A stretch of 64,000 bases of DNA from Candidatus Fermentithermobacillaceae bacterium. GTDB taxonomy: Bacteria; Bacillota; Sulfobacillia; Fermentithermobacillales; DUSS01. The stretch is from NCBI GenBank assembly GCA_014896535.1, contig JADBKE010000008.1, forward strand, positions 54,438 to 118,437. Direction: 5' to 3'. Position numbers and translations under genes: made by a program. Position 1 is the first letter of the stretch; each line of letters starts with the position of its first letter. Below, piece after piece: positions 1-9,963 of this stretch. Below the pieces are notes generated by a model. The model was not told the DNA's origin, ran no database searches, and was given only the letters and a program-made list of their open reading frames with translations.

Positions 1-539
1 GACTGAGTCACCACGTGAGAGCCCTGATTCCGACCGGGGCCATCCCCCAGGTTGATCACGGGCTCCTTTACCACCGCGAAGGTCTTGTCCCCGAGGGACT
101 TCGAAGGGAGCACCTCGACGGCATCCTGGACCTTCGCCCCCTCGATTGCCGATACCCGGGATATGAGTTCGTCCTTCAGCGCTGGCTCGCTGGTCTTCCC
201 CTTCAAGGCAATAGTCCGCTTTTCCACGGTGGGATTTATTTCAAAGACGACTTCCCTCTCATCCAGTTTGTGGCTGACGGATATCTCCGCCAGAATCGAC
301 TGGACCGTCTGGAGTATCTCGGAATCGCTCGGAATCTTTCTGCAACCCGCCGGCAAGACCGGATTCACCACGGTCAGGAGGACGACAAGACCCACAAGGA
401 GGGACGCTTTCAGCGCAGATGGAGGTCTCCAACCGGAAGCAGAGGGCCGCCGAGTCGTGGGCCTGAACCGGCCACGGCGGACAACGCACCTCGGGACACC
501 CGCCGAACCCCCCACATCCGAGCAAACCTTAAAGGACAT
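1..539 (-). CDS. Secreted protein, partial (runs off window start); N-terminal part of a probable NlpC/P60-type or SH3-like protein
   Basis: Minus-frame reading gives ALKASLLVGLVVLLTVVNPVLPAGCRKIPSDSEILQTVQSILAEISVSHKLDEREVVFEINPTVEKRTIALKG...EPVINLGDGPGRNQGSHVVTQ; hydrophobic N-terminus and SH3-like NLxxxPGxxSxxVTQ motif. Missing from ORF list because it is open at the edge. Confidence 0.5.
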   Translation of the reverse strand, partial: MSFKVCSDVGGSAGVPRCVVRRGRFRPTTRRPSASGWRPPSALKASLLVGLVVLLTVVNPVLPAGCRKIPSDSEILQTVQSILAEISVSHKLDEREVVFEINPTVEKRTIALKGKTSEPALKDELISRVSAIEGAKVQDAVEVLPSKSLGDKTFAVVKEPVINLGDGPGRNQGSHVVTQ

Positions 540-699
540 CTCCTTTCCCTCCCATCCAGTTCGTCGATAGTATATCACCGCCGGCTGGGCGCACCTGTCC
601 TCCGGCAGGGCCAGTCAGGGTCTCGGTCCATTGTGGTAAACTACATACGCAACTCGGCGCCAAAAAGGCTACTCAGGAAGGGAGACTTCCGGGAAGGAG

Positions 700-1248
700 T
701 TGACACCTGCGTTGAAGACTTTCGCCTACGCGCTCGTTCCTACGGGTATTGGGGTTTTCGTCTCGTACGCCGTCGCCTGGTGGGGCTACGGGAACCTGTA
801 CTACATGGGTCCGCTGCTCCCCGCCTTTATGGTGCTGTACCTTTTGTTGGCGTGGTTCGCCTACCTCAGAAGGTCAACTTCTTTCCTGGCAGGAAGTACC
901 CGCCGCCGGAAACCCGCCTCCGGGGTGCTCGGACACCACGAAAGCGAGTTGGCCCGAGACCTTCCCGAAGACAAAACGTCTGGCAAGGAACTGAGAGAAC
1001 TCATTCACCTACAGGAAGAAAGCGGCCTCAGCTTACCCAAAACGAACAAAGAGCTCGACGAGCTCGATGCGGACTTCCAGGAAAGCCGTACATCCAGCTT
1101 TTCCGCAGAACTCATACGCGTCCTTCTGTGGTCCGCGCTCCAGCTCGCCATCCTGTCCACCGCCCTCTATCACCTGTTCGGAATCGGGGCGAGGTTCTAC
1201 TCGTCTCCCGGCGTCATAGGCTGCGAGCTCCTTCTCCGAGCCTGCTGA
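700..1248 (+). CDS. Hypothetical membrane protein (3 predicted hydrophobic segments)
   Basis: 182 aa ORF, TTG start with GGAAGGAG upstream; hydrophobic segments at N- and C-terminus. Confidence 0.55.
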   Translation: MTPALKTFAYALVPTGIGVFVSYAVAWWGYGNLYYMGPLLPAFMVLYLLLAWFAYLRRSTSFLAGSTRRRKPASGVLGHHESELARDLPEDKTSGKELRELIHLQEESGLSLPKTNKELDELDADFQESRTSSFSAELIRVLLWSALQLAILSTALYHLFGIGARFYSSPGVIGCELLLRAC

Positions 1249-1510
1249 CCCCGGGGTACGGCGCCGAGTACGAGGGTGATCGAGTCCCCGGCACAAGCCC
1301 CAACTGCCTCTTGCCTCGCCCGCGGCCCGGTCGTGCGATCGTGCTTACGTCGCGCTACCTCCCGGCGCGGGTTGCAGCTGGCTACCGCTCATCAATATGC
1401 AGTAGTTGTGTCCGGCTGCGGCGCGCTGCCCCCGGAGTAGGTCACAACCACAGGAACTCACCCACCTGTACGCGGGACGTCAGATGACCGACAGGTTGCT
1501 CCCCGCCGGT

Positions 1511-2590
1511 TCATTGCAACCACAGGAACTCGTTGGCAAGGCCGCCGGCGTCTATCTTGGCCAAGTACTGGTCGATCTCGGCATTATTGGCCAGTACGAA
1601 GTGACCCTTTTTGATCTCCACCCATCGAGGTGGGTCCTTGGAATAATCGTGGCAGCTGGGGTCGTACACAAGCACTTTCTTCTTTTTCTCGATTCTCGGG
1701 TCGGGAACGGGAATCGCAGAGAGCAAAGCTCGCGTGTAGGGATGCAGCGGTGAATGAAAGAGCTCCTCGGTATCGGCGAGCTCCACCAGACGACCTTTGT
1801 ACATGACGGCGACGCGGTCCGCAATGAAGCGCACCACCGACAGGTCGTGGGAGATGAACAGATAGGTGAGACCTTTCTTTTTCTGAAGATCCAGGAGAAG
1901 GTTCAGCACCTGCGCCCTGATGGAGACATCCAGCGAAGAAATGGGTTCGTCGGCGATGATGAATTCCGGCTCCATGATGAGAGCTCGGGCGATCCCGATA
2001 CGCTGTCTCTGGCCGCCGGAAAACTCGTGAGGAAAGCGAGACGCGAATTCCGGCAGAAGACCGACCTCAAGCAGGGCCTTTTCCACCTTAGCCCGTCTTT
2101 CGGCCTCATCTTTGAAACCGCCGATGTTGTACAGGCCCTCCGAAACGATGTAGTCGACTTTGGCCCGCTCGTTCAGGGATGCCATCGGGTCTTGGAATAT
2201 CATCTGGATCTTCCGGGTCACTTCCCGGTCCAGTTCCTTCGGGATGACACCGTTTATCCTTCTGCCCTTGAACAGAATCTCACCGGCGGCCGTCTCGTTG
2301 ATCCTCACTATCGCCCTACCGATGGAGGTCTTCCCGGACCCGGTCTCTCCGACAAGTCCCAGGGTCTCACCCTTATAGACCTGGAACGATACGTCGTTCA
2401 CCGCCACAATGGGCTTTCTGCCCTTGCCTTTGAACTGAACTCGCACGTTCTTGAGCTCGAGAATCACCTCCGCCTTCTTCGCCTTTTGCTCGGCTTCCAA
2501 GGCCCCGTCGGCGACGGCCGGATTAATCCCTTGATTTACTCCAGTATTCATGTTCGTGCTCTGGGTCTTGATGCAAGTTTCGCTCATCAT
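1511..2590 (-). CDS. oppF: Oligopeptide/dipeptide ABC transporter ATP-binding protein
   Basis: Walker A GETGSGKT, signature SGGQRQR, Walker [10 protein letters not shown], OppF-type C-terminus [13 protein letters not shown]. Confidence 0.93.
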   Translation of the reverse strand: MMSETCIKTQSTNMNTGVNQGINPAVADGALEAEQKAKKAEVILELKNVRVQFKGKGRKPIVAVNDVSFQVYKGETLGLVGETGSGKTSIGRAIVRINETAAGEILFKGRRINGVIPKELDREVTRKIQMIFQDPMASLNERAKVDYIVSEGLYNIGGFKDEAERRAKVEKALLEVGLLPEFASRFPHEFSGGQRQRIGIARALIMEPEFIIADEPISSLDVSIRAQVLNLLLDLQKKKGLTYLFISHDLSVVRFIADRVAVMYKGRLVELADTEELFHSPLHPYTRALLSAIPVPDPRIEKKKKVLVYDPSCHDYSKDPPRWVEIKKGHFVLANNAEIDQYLAKIDAGGLANEFLWLQ

Positions 2591-3627
2591 ACCGCATACC
2601 TCTCGTATTTGGCTCGCATGGCTTTGACTATTTCAGGCGGCTCCACCTTGGGAGCCCTCGGATCCAATAGCCAGGTCTTGGCATAGTGAGTCGGACTGAC
2701 CTGGAAGAACGGTGGGCTCTTGACAAAGTCTATCTTCAGCGCTTGCGGGTTTCTCGGCGCAAACGGATCCCCGCGTATCTCATTGAAAAGGTTGGGCGGA
2801 GTCCCCCTGATCGAGTAAAGAGGCTGTCCCTTAATGCCCAGCTGCGGCAGAGAAGACAGAAGAGCCCAGGTGTAGGGGTGCCGGGGATCGTAGAAGATCT
2901 CCTCAACCGTTCCGTACTCGATGATCTCTCCGGCGTACATCACCGCAACCCGGTCGGCCACGTTTGCGACAACTCCGAGGTCGTGCGTGATGTACACGAG
3001 GGTGACTTTGAGTTCTTTCTGAAGCTTGCGAATGAGTTCGAGTATCTGCGCCTGTATCGTCACGTCCAAAGACGTGGTCGGCTCGTCGCAAATCAGTATG
3101 CGAGGGTTACATGCGATGGCTATGGCGATGACCACCCGCTGCCGCATCCCCCCGGAAAACTCGTGCGGGTACTGGCGATACCGCATCTCCGGCTCGCTGA
3201 TGCCTACCTGTGCCAGGATCTCAATCGTGCGCCTCTTGGCCTCCTGGCCCCTCAGACCCTGGTGAAGCTCGAGGGTCTCCTGAATCTGCGATCCTATCGT
3301 TCGAAGCGGATTGAGCGCCGTCATGGGGTCCTGAAAGACCATCGCGATCTTCTTACCTCTGATGGTCAACCACTCTTCTTCCGTCTTAAACTTGGCCAGG
3401 TCTTTGCCCTCGAACAGGATCGAGCCGGAATCCACCCATCCGTTGGCGTCCAGCATCCCTATCCACGACTTGGTAAACACGCTCTTGCCGGAACCCGATT
3501 CGCCGACGATGGCCACCGACTCCCCCTCGTACAGGTCCAGGGAAGCTCCACGGACAGCTGTGAGAGTCTGCCCACGCAGACTGAACTTGATGACTACGTC
3601 TCTCGCCGAGAGTATCGGCTCACTCAT
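2587..3627 (-). CDS. oppD: Oligopeptide/dipeptide ABC transporter ATP-binding protein
   Basis: Walker [35 protein letters not shown]; overlaps oppF by 4 bp. Confidence 0.93.
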   Translation of the reverse strand: MSEPILSARDVVIKFSLRGQTLTAVRGASLDLYEGESVAIVGESGSGKSVFTKSWIGMLDANGWVDSGSILFEGKDLAKFKTEEEWLTIRGKKIAMVFQDPMTALNPLRTIGSQIQETLELHQGLRGQEAKRRTIEILAQVGISEPEMRYRQYPHEFSGGMRQRVVIAIAIACNPRILICDEPTTSLDVTIQAQILELIRKLQKELKVTLVYITHDLGVVANVADRVAVMYAGEIIEYGTVEEIFYDPRHPYTWALLSSLPQLGIKGQPLYSIRGTPPNLFNEIRGDPFAPRNPQALKIDFVKSPPFFQVSPTHYAKTWLLDPRAPKVEPPEIVKAMRAKYERYAV

Positions 3628-3639
3628 GTTCTCGCCCCC

Positions 3640-4611
3640 TTAGAAGTGATTGCGGGGATCAGAAGCGTCCGCAAAGGCGTTCCCCAACACGTAAAACGAG
3701 ACCGTAATGACGGACAGCACCACTGCGGGGAAGAACAACTGGTATCGCAGGGCAGGCGCCATCATCACCCGGCGTCCTTCGTTCAATAGGTTACCCAGCG
3801 AAGGGATGTTCAAGGGCAGACCAAGGCCGATGTAGGTCAGGAATACTTCCCAACCGATCGTCCCCGGAATCGACAGGGCCACCCGCATCACCATCACCGA
3901 CACGAGATACGGCAAAAGGTTCTTCACGATGATCCTTCCCGTCGGGGTCCCAAGGCAGCGCGACGCCAGGTTGTATTCGCGGTCCCGGATGATCACGATC
4001 TGATTTCTCACAAAACGCGCCATGCCGAGCCACCCGGTCGCGCACATAGCTATAATCATCGTCTGAAAACTCGGACGCAGGATATAGGCAATAAGCATCA
4101 AGATGATCGTCGTGGGGATGTTGCTGATCACGTTGTACGCCTCGGTAAGAAAAGCCTCGAGCGGCCTGACGTAGCCCCATATGGCTCCCACGAAGGTCCC
4201 GAACACTATCTCCCATATTCCCACGATGATTGCTATGAGGAGAGAGGTTCTGGTCCCGGACCAGAGCCGCGCCCACAGGTCCTGACCGATGGAATTGGTG
4301 CCGAACCAGAATTCCTTGTCCGGCGGGTGGTTTCTCAGTTGCAACCCTGTATTGGGATCGATGTGGATCTTTATCGGGTCCTTCTGGCCCGGAAGGTAGG
4401 GCTGGATGAAGGTAAAGGCCACGAGAGAGGTCATCAATATCAAGAGGAACACCGCCGTCTTGTTCCTGAGAAAGACCCTTATCGTCGACCGCCAGTACGA
4501 GTAATCGGAATAGCCGGTGCGTTCGGCAGCTTCCGGATCGTACTGAGCAAACGTAAAAAGCTCCTGCTCCTCGATGGCCTGGATGACTTCCTTCTCTTTT
4601 GCTGTCATCAT
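3640..4611 (-). CDS. oppC: Oligopeptide ABC transporter permease (OppC-like)
   Basis: GTNSIGQDLWARLWSGTRTSLLIA motif and BPD_transp_1-like membrane domain; neighbours oppB/oppD. Confidence 0.92.
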   Translation of the reverse strand: MMTAKEKEVIQAIEEQELFTFAQYDPEAAERTGYSDYSYWRSTIRVFLRNKTAVFLLILMTSLVAFTFIQPYLPGQKDPIKIHIDPNTGLQLRNHPPDKEFWFGTNSIGQDLWARLWSGTRTSLLIAIIVGIWEIVFGTFVGAIWGYVRPLEAFLTEAYNVISNIPTTIILMLIAYILRPSFQTMIIAMCATGWLGMARFVRNQIVIIRDREYNLASRCLGTPTGRIIVKNLLPYLVSVMVMRVALSIPGTIGWEVFLTYIGLGLPLNIPSLGNLLNEGRRVMMAPALRYQLFFPAVVLSVITVSFYVLGNAFADASDPRNHF

Positions 4612-5552
4612 CTGGCCCCTCCTTGCTTTTCCAGTCTGATCCGGGGGTCGAGGATGGCCATCAGCACATCTCCCAGGAAGAGGCCAAGGATTCCCAGGCT
4701 CGAATATATGAGCACCAGCGCCTGCACCAGCGGGTTATCCTGGCGGGATATCGCCGTCACGAGAAGACCGCCCATTCCGGGTATTGAGTAAAGAGATTCC
4801 ACGTAGATGGAGCCCGAGATGGTGAACAGTATGGAAGCGGGCAGATAATTAGCCAGAGGCACGAAGGCGTTGCGCAAAACGTGCTTTACCATGATGGCCC
4901 TGCTTGACATGCCCTTTGCTCTGGCCAGACGAATATAGTCTTTGTTAAGCTCGTCCACCATGAAACGCCTGAGCCACATGGCGTTCGCAGCGATCCCACT
5001 GAGGGACATCGAAACGAGGGGCAGAATCCAGCTGCGAACGTTATACCTGTCAAAAAGCATGGGAAGCCCCGTGATGGAAGTCCCGTAAAGCTGGATGAAC
5101 AAGAGATACACGGCCCCCGGAACCGCATTGATGAACACTACATACCAAGTCCAGAATTTGTCCCAGAAAAGCCCCTTGTTTTGCGCCATGTGAATACCCA
5201 TGGCGAGCCCCGCCACAAGCGACAGCACCAGGGCACCCAGGCCGAAAGCAACCGAATACGGGATTTTCGCAGCCAAGATTTCTTTGACGGGGACGTTGGC
5301 CCGATATATCACCGAAACGCCGAGGTCACCGCGGAGAAGTTGCAGGTAGAAGTTCCGCAGCTGCACGTACCAGGGATCGAGGAGTCCCATCTTCCGCAGA
5401 ATCGCTTCTTTCTGCGCGGGCGTCAGCTTGTCGGCTCTCTCGCCGTAATAACCCTCAACCGGTAGAAGGCGCATCAAGAGGAACACTAAGGTCAGGACCA
5501 TGAATAGAGTTACCAGCGAATGAAGTAATCTCCTAAGGCTGTATTTCAACAT
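4608..5552 (-). CDS. oppB: Oligopeptide ABC transporter permease (OppB-like)
   Basis: LRRLLHSLVTLFMVLTLVFLLMRLLP start, YIRLARAKGMSSRAIMVKHVLRNAFVP EAA-loop. Confidence 0.92.
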   Translation of the reverse strand: MLKYSLRRLLHSLVTLFMVLTLVFLLMRLLPVEGYYGERADKLTPAQKEAILRKMGLLDPWYVQLRNFYLQLLRGDLGVSVIYRANVPVKEILAAKIPYSVAFGLGALVLSLVAGLAMGIHMAQNKGLFWDKFWTWYVVFINAVPGAVYLLFIQLYGTSITGLPMLFDRYNVRSWILPLVSMSLSGIAANAMWLRRFMVDELNKDYIRLARAKGMSSRAIMVKHVLRNAFVPLANYLPASILFTISGSIYVESLYSIPGMGGLLVTAISRQDNPLVQALVLIYSSLGILGLFLGDVLMAILDPRIRLEKQGGAR

Positions 5553-5641
5553 GCCGCATGACCCCTCTTCCCGGTTCCGGGTCCTGTTCCGTCGTCTTCC
5601 GCATCATCGCCACCGACTTTCGATAAAAGCGCCTCCGTCTC

Positions 5642-5697
5642 AGGGAAAGAGCGCCCGGGACCTGGACTTGCGTCCGGTACCATGGACGCTCTTCCCT
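5642..5697 (-). terminator. Intercistronic inverted repeat between oppA and oppB (possible attenuator/processing hairpin)
   Basis: AGGGAAaGAGCG ... CGCTCTTCCCT arms flanking a GC-rich loop. Confidence 0.5.
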
Positions 5698-5775
5698 GCT
5701 CTTCTATGACCTCATTTCTACGGACCTAGGCACGTTCGCGTTCCCGCGCTCACCGCAGGAAGCGCTACAACGTGG

Positions 5776-7629
5776 CTACTTCTTCGCCTTGGCCGCCTCC
5801 TGCTGGAGAGCAGCTTCTCTGTCCTTCAGCCACTTCTCGTACGCAGCCTTGTACTCCTCTGTGCTCATGGGCTTGTCGAGAACCACCTGGCCCTTGTACT
5901 TGAGCGACGACACCCCGAAAGGCGCGTACGGCGACGTGAACGGCTCGAGTTTGGTCGCCACGTATCCCCCGCCACCTACCGAGTACGGTATCACAAAGGC
6001 TTCGTTGATGAGGAACGCCTCGGCCTTGGCGAAGAGCTCGTAACGCCTGCCGATGTCTATCACTTCGGCCTTGGCCTCGTCAACCATATTCTGGTACTTG
6101 GTCTTTCCGTTAGGCTCGAGGTAACCCTCGGCCATCTCCGGCCAGTTGTAGTTGCTGCCGGGGTAGAACGGATCCGTGTAAGTCTCGGGGTCGGCGTAGT
6201 CCGGTCCCCAGTTGCACTCCATGAGCGCGTAGTTCCCGGCGCGACGCGTGGCGTTGAGGAAGCCCGTCGGCGGGAATCCCACCGGGATGATGTCGATGAA
6301 GTCCTTGCCTAGGAGATTTTCGAGCTGTTGCTCAACCACCTGGACCCGGTTGGTCCACGACGTACTGCCGGTGTTGTAGGGCATCATGACCTTCACCGGG
6401 AACTTGACCTTGCCGGCCAGCTCCTGCTTGGCCTTGTCCCGGTACTGGAGCGCCAGCTCGGGATTGAAGCTATCCCTATTGGAAATTTCGGCAAGCTCGC
6501 CGATCTGAGTGAAGTCCTTACCACCATACGCCGCAAAGTTCTTCGGCGTGATAGTGTTGTTGATCATCCGCTCGGGGTAGTACGGGTCGGTGGTGAGAAG
6601 CGCCGCCCTGCGATCGAGAGCGTGGAATATGGCCTTGCGGAAGTTCAAGTTGTTAACGGCGATCTTCCAGTTCTCGGGCTCGTACTCCGCGGGAAACTTG
6701 GGATTGAAGTTGAACGCGTAGAAGTAGGTGTAAAAGCTGGTCTCGGCCGGGCGAACCATCTTGCTCTTTTGCGGATCCTTCATCCATTCATCCAAGGCAT
6801 CGGTGGGGATCCCGGCGCCCGTGATCTCGCCGCGCAAGAAGAGCTCCGGTGCCAGCGTCGCAGCTTCCTGGTTGAACTTGAAGATGAGCCTCGGGATGTG
6901 TACGTTCTTGGCGTCCCAGTACTTTTCGTTCTTCACAAACACCTGCTGGTTGTGGGGCTCCCATACCGAGAAGATGTAGCACCCGTTGTAAAGGAGGTAT
7001 TCGTTGTCCGTTCCGAACTTGTCGCCCACTTCCTGCAGGAACTTGCCGTTTACCGGCATAAACGGGCAGTAGGTGAGCATGCTGAGGAAGTACGGAACGG
7101 GTTTCTCCAGGGTGTACACCAACGTATACTTGTCCTTGGCTTTAACTCCGACCTCGTTGAAGTCGGTGATCTCGCCGTTGAAGTACTTCTCGGCGTTCTT
7201 GATAACCCGGTACACGATGTCGGCGGTCTGGGAAGCGTTCTTCGGGTTCAGGATGTACTTTGCGGCATCAACCCAGTCCTGTGCAGTGACTTCCGCGTAC
7301 TCTTTACCCTGGTAGGTGAGCCACTTCACGCCCTTCCGGATATGGAAGGTCCACGTGAGACCGTCCGGTGAGACTTCCCACGACGTGGCGAGCGCAGGCC
7401 TCAAAATACCCAGGTTATCGTACTCCACCAGGCAGTCGATGCAGTTGGCGGCCACCGACTGTTCGGCTGTGGTAGCGGTAACCAAATAGTTGATGGTCGT
7501 GAGCTCGCCAGAGTAGATCCCTACCACGTCGCCTGACTTCCTCGGAGCTGGGCCGGCGCCTTTGCACCCGGTCAGCACCAAGGCTCCGAGCAGAAGAACC
7601 GGCAGCACCCTCCTTGCCAGTCTCATCAA
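5776..7629 (-). CDS. oppA: Oligopeptide ABC transporter substrate-binding lipoprotein (SBP_bac_5)
   Basis: Lipobox LLGALVLTGCKG; YSGELTTINYLVTATTAEQSVAANCIDCLVEYDNLGILRPALATSWEVSPDGLTWTFHIRKGVKW typical of family 5 SBPs. Confidence 0.93.
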   Translation of the reverse strand: MMRLARRVLPVLLLGALVLTGCKGAGPAPRKSGDVVGIYSGELTTINYLVTATTAEQSVAANCIDCLVEYDNLGILRPALATSWEVSPDGLTWTFHIRKGVKWLTYQGKEYAEVTAQDWVDAAKYILNPKNASQTADIVYRVIKNAEKYFNGEITDFNEVGVKAKDKYTLVYTLEKPVPYFLSMLTYCPFMPVNGKFLQEVGDKFGTDNEYLLYNGCYIFSVWEPHNQQVFVKNEKYWDAKNVHIPRLIFKFNQEAATLAPELFLRGEITGAGIPTDALDEWMKDPQKSKMVRPAETSFYTYFYAFNFNPKFPAEYEPENWKIAVNNLNFRKAIFHALDRRAALLTTDPYYPERMINNTITPKNFAAYGGKDFTQIGELAEISNRDSFNPELALQYRDKAKQELAGKVKFPVKVMMPYNTGSTSWTNRVQVVEQQLENLLGKDFIDIIPVGFPPTGFLNATRRAGNYALMECNWGPDYADPETYTDPFYPGSNYNWPEMAEGYLEPNGKTKYQNMVDEAKAEVIDIGRRYELFAKAEAFLINEAFVIPYSVGGGGYVATKLEPFTSPYAPFGVSSLKYKGQVVLDKPMSTEEYKAAYEKWLKDREAALQQEAAKAKK

Positions 7630-7670
7630 GACACCCTCCTTACTTGGTGATAATGACTGTGTAACTTCTC

Positions 7671-7687
7671 ACTCATCAGTGATGAGT
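7671..7687. promoter_or_regulatory. Perfect 17-bp palindrome upstream of oppA (candidate operator)
   Basis: ACTCATCA-G-TGATGAGT, centred ~50 bp upstream of the oppA start. Confidence 0.45.
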
Positions 7688-7995
7688 ATGTGGTCCTCTA
7701 TTCGCTTTTACCGGTTTGATTTCCTTCATGTTCTCGTAGCTCTCTGCAAATCTTTGTGCAACCGGACGAGCCCGGAATCGCCCGCCCTCAGGATCGAGAT
7801 TCCGGGGTTGAGATTTCACAAGACGAACCAGGACCACCAAGACGCGTCACCAGCAGCCAGGCACATCAAGAGCGTCAGGACGCACCAGGAGTATATTATC
7901 AACGGTCCAGGGGAACCGAACAGGCTGGTTTTGATACCATTCAATCCTCGGCGTTTATCCGCAGGCAAATACACCCAAAGCTGCCGCGCACCAGC

Positions 7996-8266
7996 GTTAT
8001 CCGGGGTTCATCTCGGTTGTTACTTTGTTGTTACTTTGTTGTTACTTTGTTGTTACTTTGGCCGAGCAGTGCCATGGCAAGGGCCTTGCGCAGTGCCAGC
8101 GTTATCCGGGCTTCAGATCGCTTGTTATCCAGGCTTCAACTAGGTTGCTATCCGGGCTCCAACTCGGCTGTTATCGGAGCTCCGACTCGTTGGGGACCAT
8201 AAATCAGGATTTTACGGCACGGTTGCATGACCTGTTTAAGGTTGTTATCCGGGCTCCAGCTCGTTG
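7996..8266. repeat. 23-bp repeat family (6 units, GTTATCCGGGCTCCAACTCGGTT-like) plus 4 x 11-bp tandem TTGTTACTTTG
   Basis: 23-bp units at 7996, 8101, 8124, 8147, 8170, 8244; 11-bp units 8017-8060. Last unit lies 4 bp from the corA stop codon. Confidence 0.9.
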
Positions 8267-8270
8267 GGGA

Positions 8271-9494
8271 TTAAATCCACCCTTTCCGCTTGAAGTACCA
8301 GACCATCACTCCGGTAATGACCGCCATGATGAGAAGGGCAAATGGATAGCCGAACTTCCAGTGAAGCTCGGGCATGTAGGCGAAATTCATGCCGTAGATG
8401 CCCGCCACGAGCGAAAGGGGCATCATAATAGTGCTGATCATGGTGAGAACCTTCATTATCTCGTTAAGTCTGTTTGACATGCTGGAAAGATAGGCGTCCA
8501 GCGCGTTGGAGAGGAGGTCGTGCAGGTTATCGACGTGATCGAAGAGTCTCAGAATGTGGTCGTACACGTCCAGGAAATAGGCCCTGTCGTCGCCCGTCAT
8601 AAACGGCTGATCCCGGCGCAAGAGCGCGTTCAAGACCTCGCGCTCCGGCGAAAGAGATTTCCTGATGCGGATTATGGTTCTGCGCAAGGAAAAAGCCTGT
8701 GCCAGGAGTTCCTGGCTGGGGCGCTGAAAAATACGCCGCTCGATATCCTCCAGGTGATCCTCGACCCGGTCGAGGACCGGAAAGAAATCGTCCACCAGAA
8801 CCCGCATTATGCGCTGGAGCAGGTAACCGGTGCTCCGCAATGAACCGGGTGCGGAGTGGCAGGCCAGGAGGTCGGCGTAAATCTGTTCGAGAGAGGGAAT
8901 CCTGTCCCAGTGAAACGTCACAAGGAACTTCTCGGATACGAAAACGTCTGTCTCGAGAGGCACGAAGAGGCCCGGACCCGCCTCCCACCGGTTGGCCAGC
9001 CTCCTGCCGGTGTCTTTCCCCCGTACACTCACCGCCCCGGGCCCAGCAGTGGGTCTCCGCTCCCCGGATCCACCGGCCACTCGCGCTCCCCCGACGCGGC
9101 CAGGACCATCGCCCGCTGCCGTTTGCCCCCGAACCTCGCTGCTCACGGAGTGAAGCACTATGAATAAATAGCCGGGATACTCGTCTACTTTGGGCCGCTG
9201 GAGCCGGTAGAGGCAGTCTTCGATGGCCAGGGGGTGGAAGCGGAACACTTCCCTCAATATCTCCACCTCTTCGTCGGTGGGAGCTTCGAGATCCAGCCAG
9301 AAGGGTCTCCCCGCGGAGAGGGCGTCCAGTATTCGTTTTTTTGCCTCTGAAACGTCCTTCATGATTCCCTCACCCGGTGCCCTATCGAATAGTCTCAGAG
9401 TCACGCTTATTCTCCTCCATCTCCCATGACTGAACTTGTCCGCCGCTGGAGCCGGGACGCTGCGACCCGACTTCCTCTGTCGCACGTTTCCCAT
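8271..9494 (-). CDS. corA: CorA-family magnesium/cobalt transporter
   Basis: C-terminal LVAGIYGMNFAYMPELHWKFGYPFALLIMAVITGVMVWYFKRKGWI (GMN motif); exact start uncertain. Confidence 0.92.
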   Translation of the reverse strand: MGNVRQRKSGRSVPAPAADKFSHGRWRRISVTLRLFDRAPGEGIMKDVSEAKKRILDALSAGRPFWLDLEAPTDEEVEILREVFRFHPLAIEDCLYRLQRPKVDEYPGYLFIVLHSVSSEVRGQTAAGDGPGRVGGARVAGGSGERRPTAGPGAVSVRGKDTGRRLANRWEAGPGLFVPLETDVFVSEKFLVTFHWDRIPSLEQIYADLLACHSAPGSLRSTGYLLQRIMRVLVDDFFPVLDRVEDHLEDIERRIFQRPSQELLAQAFSLRRTIIRIRKSLSPEREVLNALLRRDQPFMTGDDRAYFLDVYDHILRLFDHVDNLHDLLSNALDAYLSSMSNRLNEIMKVLTMISTIMMPLSLVAGIYGMNFAYMPELHWKFGYPFALLIMAVITGVMVWYFKRKGWI

Positions 9495-9808
9495 GACAAG
9501 TATATCCCGCGGTTATATCCCACCACCTCGGGAATGGCGCGAGGCTATTGAATAGGAAAAGTGGTTCCTCTCGAAAAAACTCGCCAAAACTCGCCTACCA
9601 AGACGCGGTTTTATCGGCTGCTTTGTTCGCTGGCGCTCTAAAGGAAGGCAGCGCCCGGCATCGATTACGGACCGTCTACCCAGCCCAAGGTGGCAAACCA
9701 TGCGTACGAAAAACGTCGGTGCGCAGGTGTAATGGTAAGAATCGACGGCTTGGGGTGGACCCCCTAAACCACAAGAACGGAACACGCCGGGCGCAGGTCG
9801 AGTTGTGG

Positions 9809-9889
9809 GCCGTTTGTTCAGCCTGGGATGCTTAAGCCGTCCGTTTAGCGCGGGATGCCAAACCCGTCCGTTCAGCCCGGGATGGTGGG
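9809..9889. repeat. 27-bp imperfect tandem repeat x3
   Basis: gccgtttgttcagcctgggatgcttaa / gccgtccgtttagcgcgggatgccaaa / cccgtccgttcagcccgggatggtggg. Confidence 0.8.
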
Positions 9890-9963
9890 TGAGGGCATAC
9901 ATAGGGGGCGGAAGGGAGACGGAGGGGACGGGTCTTTACGCCCCCTCCGGTCCGCGGTAACCC

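Noticed and set aside
15-1487. Long plus-strand ORF (490 aa)
   Set aside because: Arg/Pro-rich, no domain signal, overlaps a better minus-strand secreted-protein frame and the 700-1248 ORF; typical high-GC spurious ORF.
1445-1531. 15-bp direct repeat CAACCACAGGAACTC at 1445 and 1517
   Set aside because: Real (one copy inside the oppF C-terminus), but only two copies with no flanking similarity; too weak to interpret.
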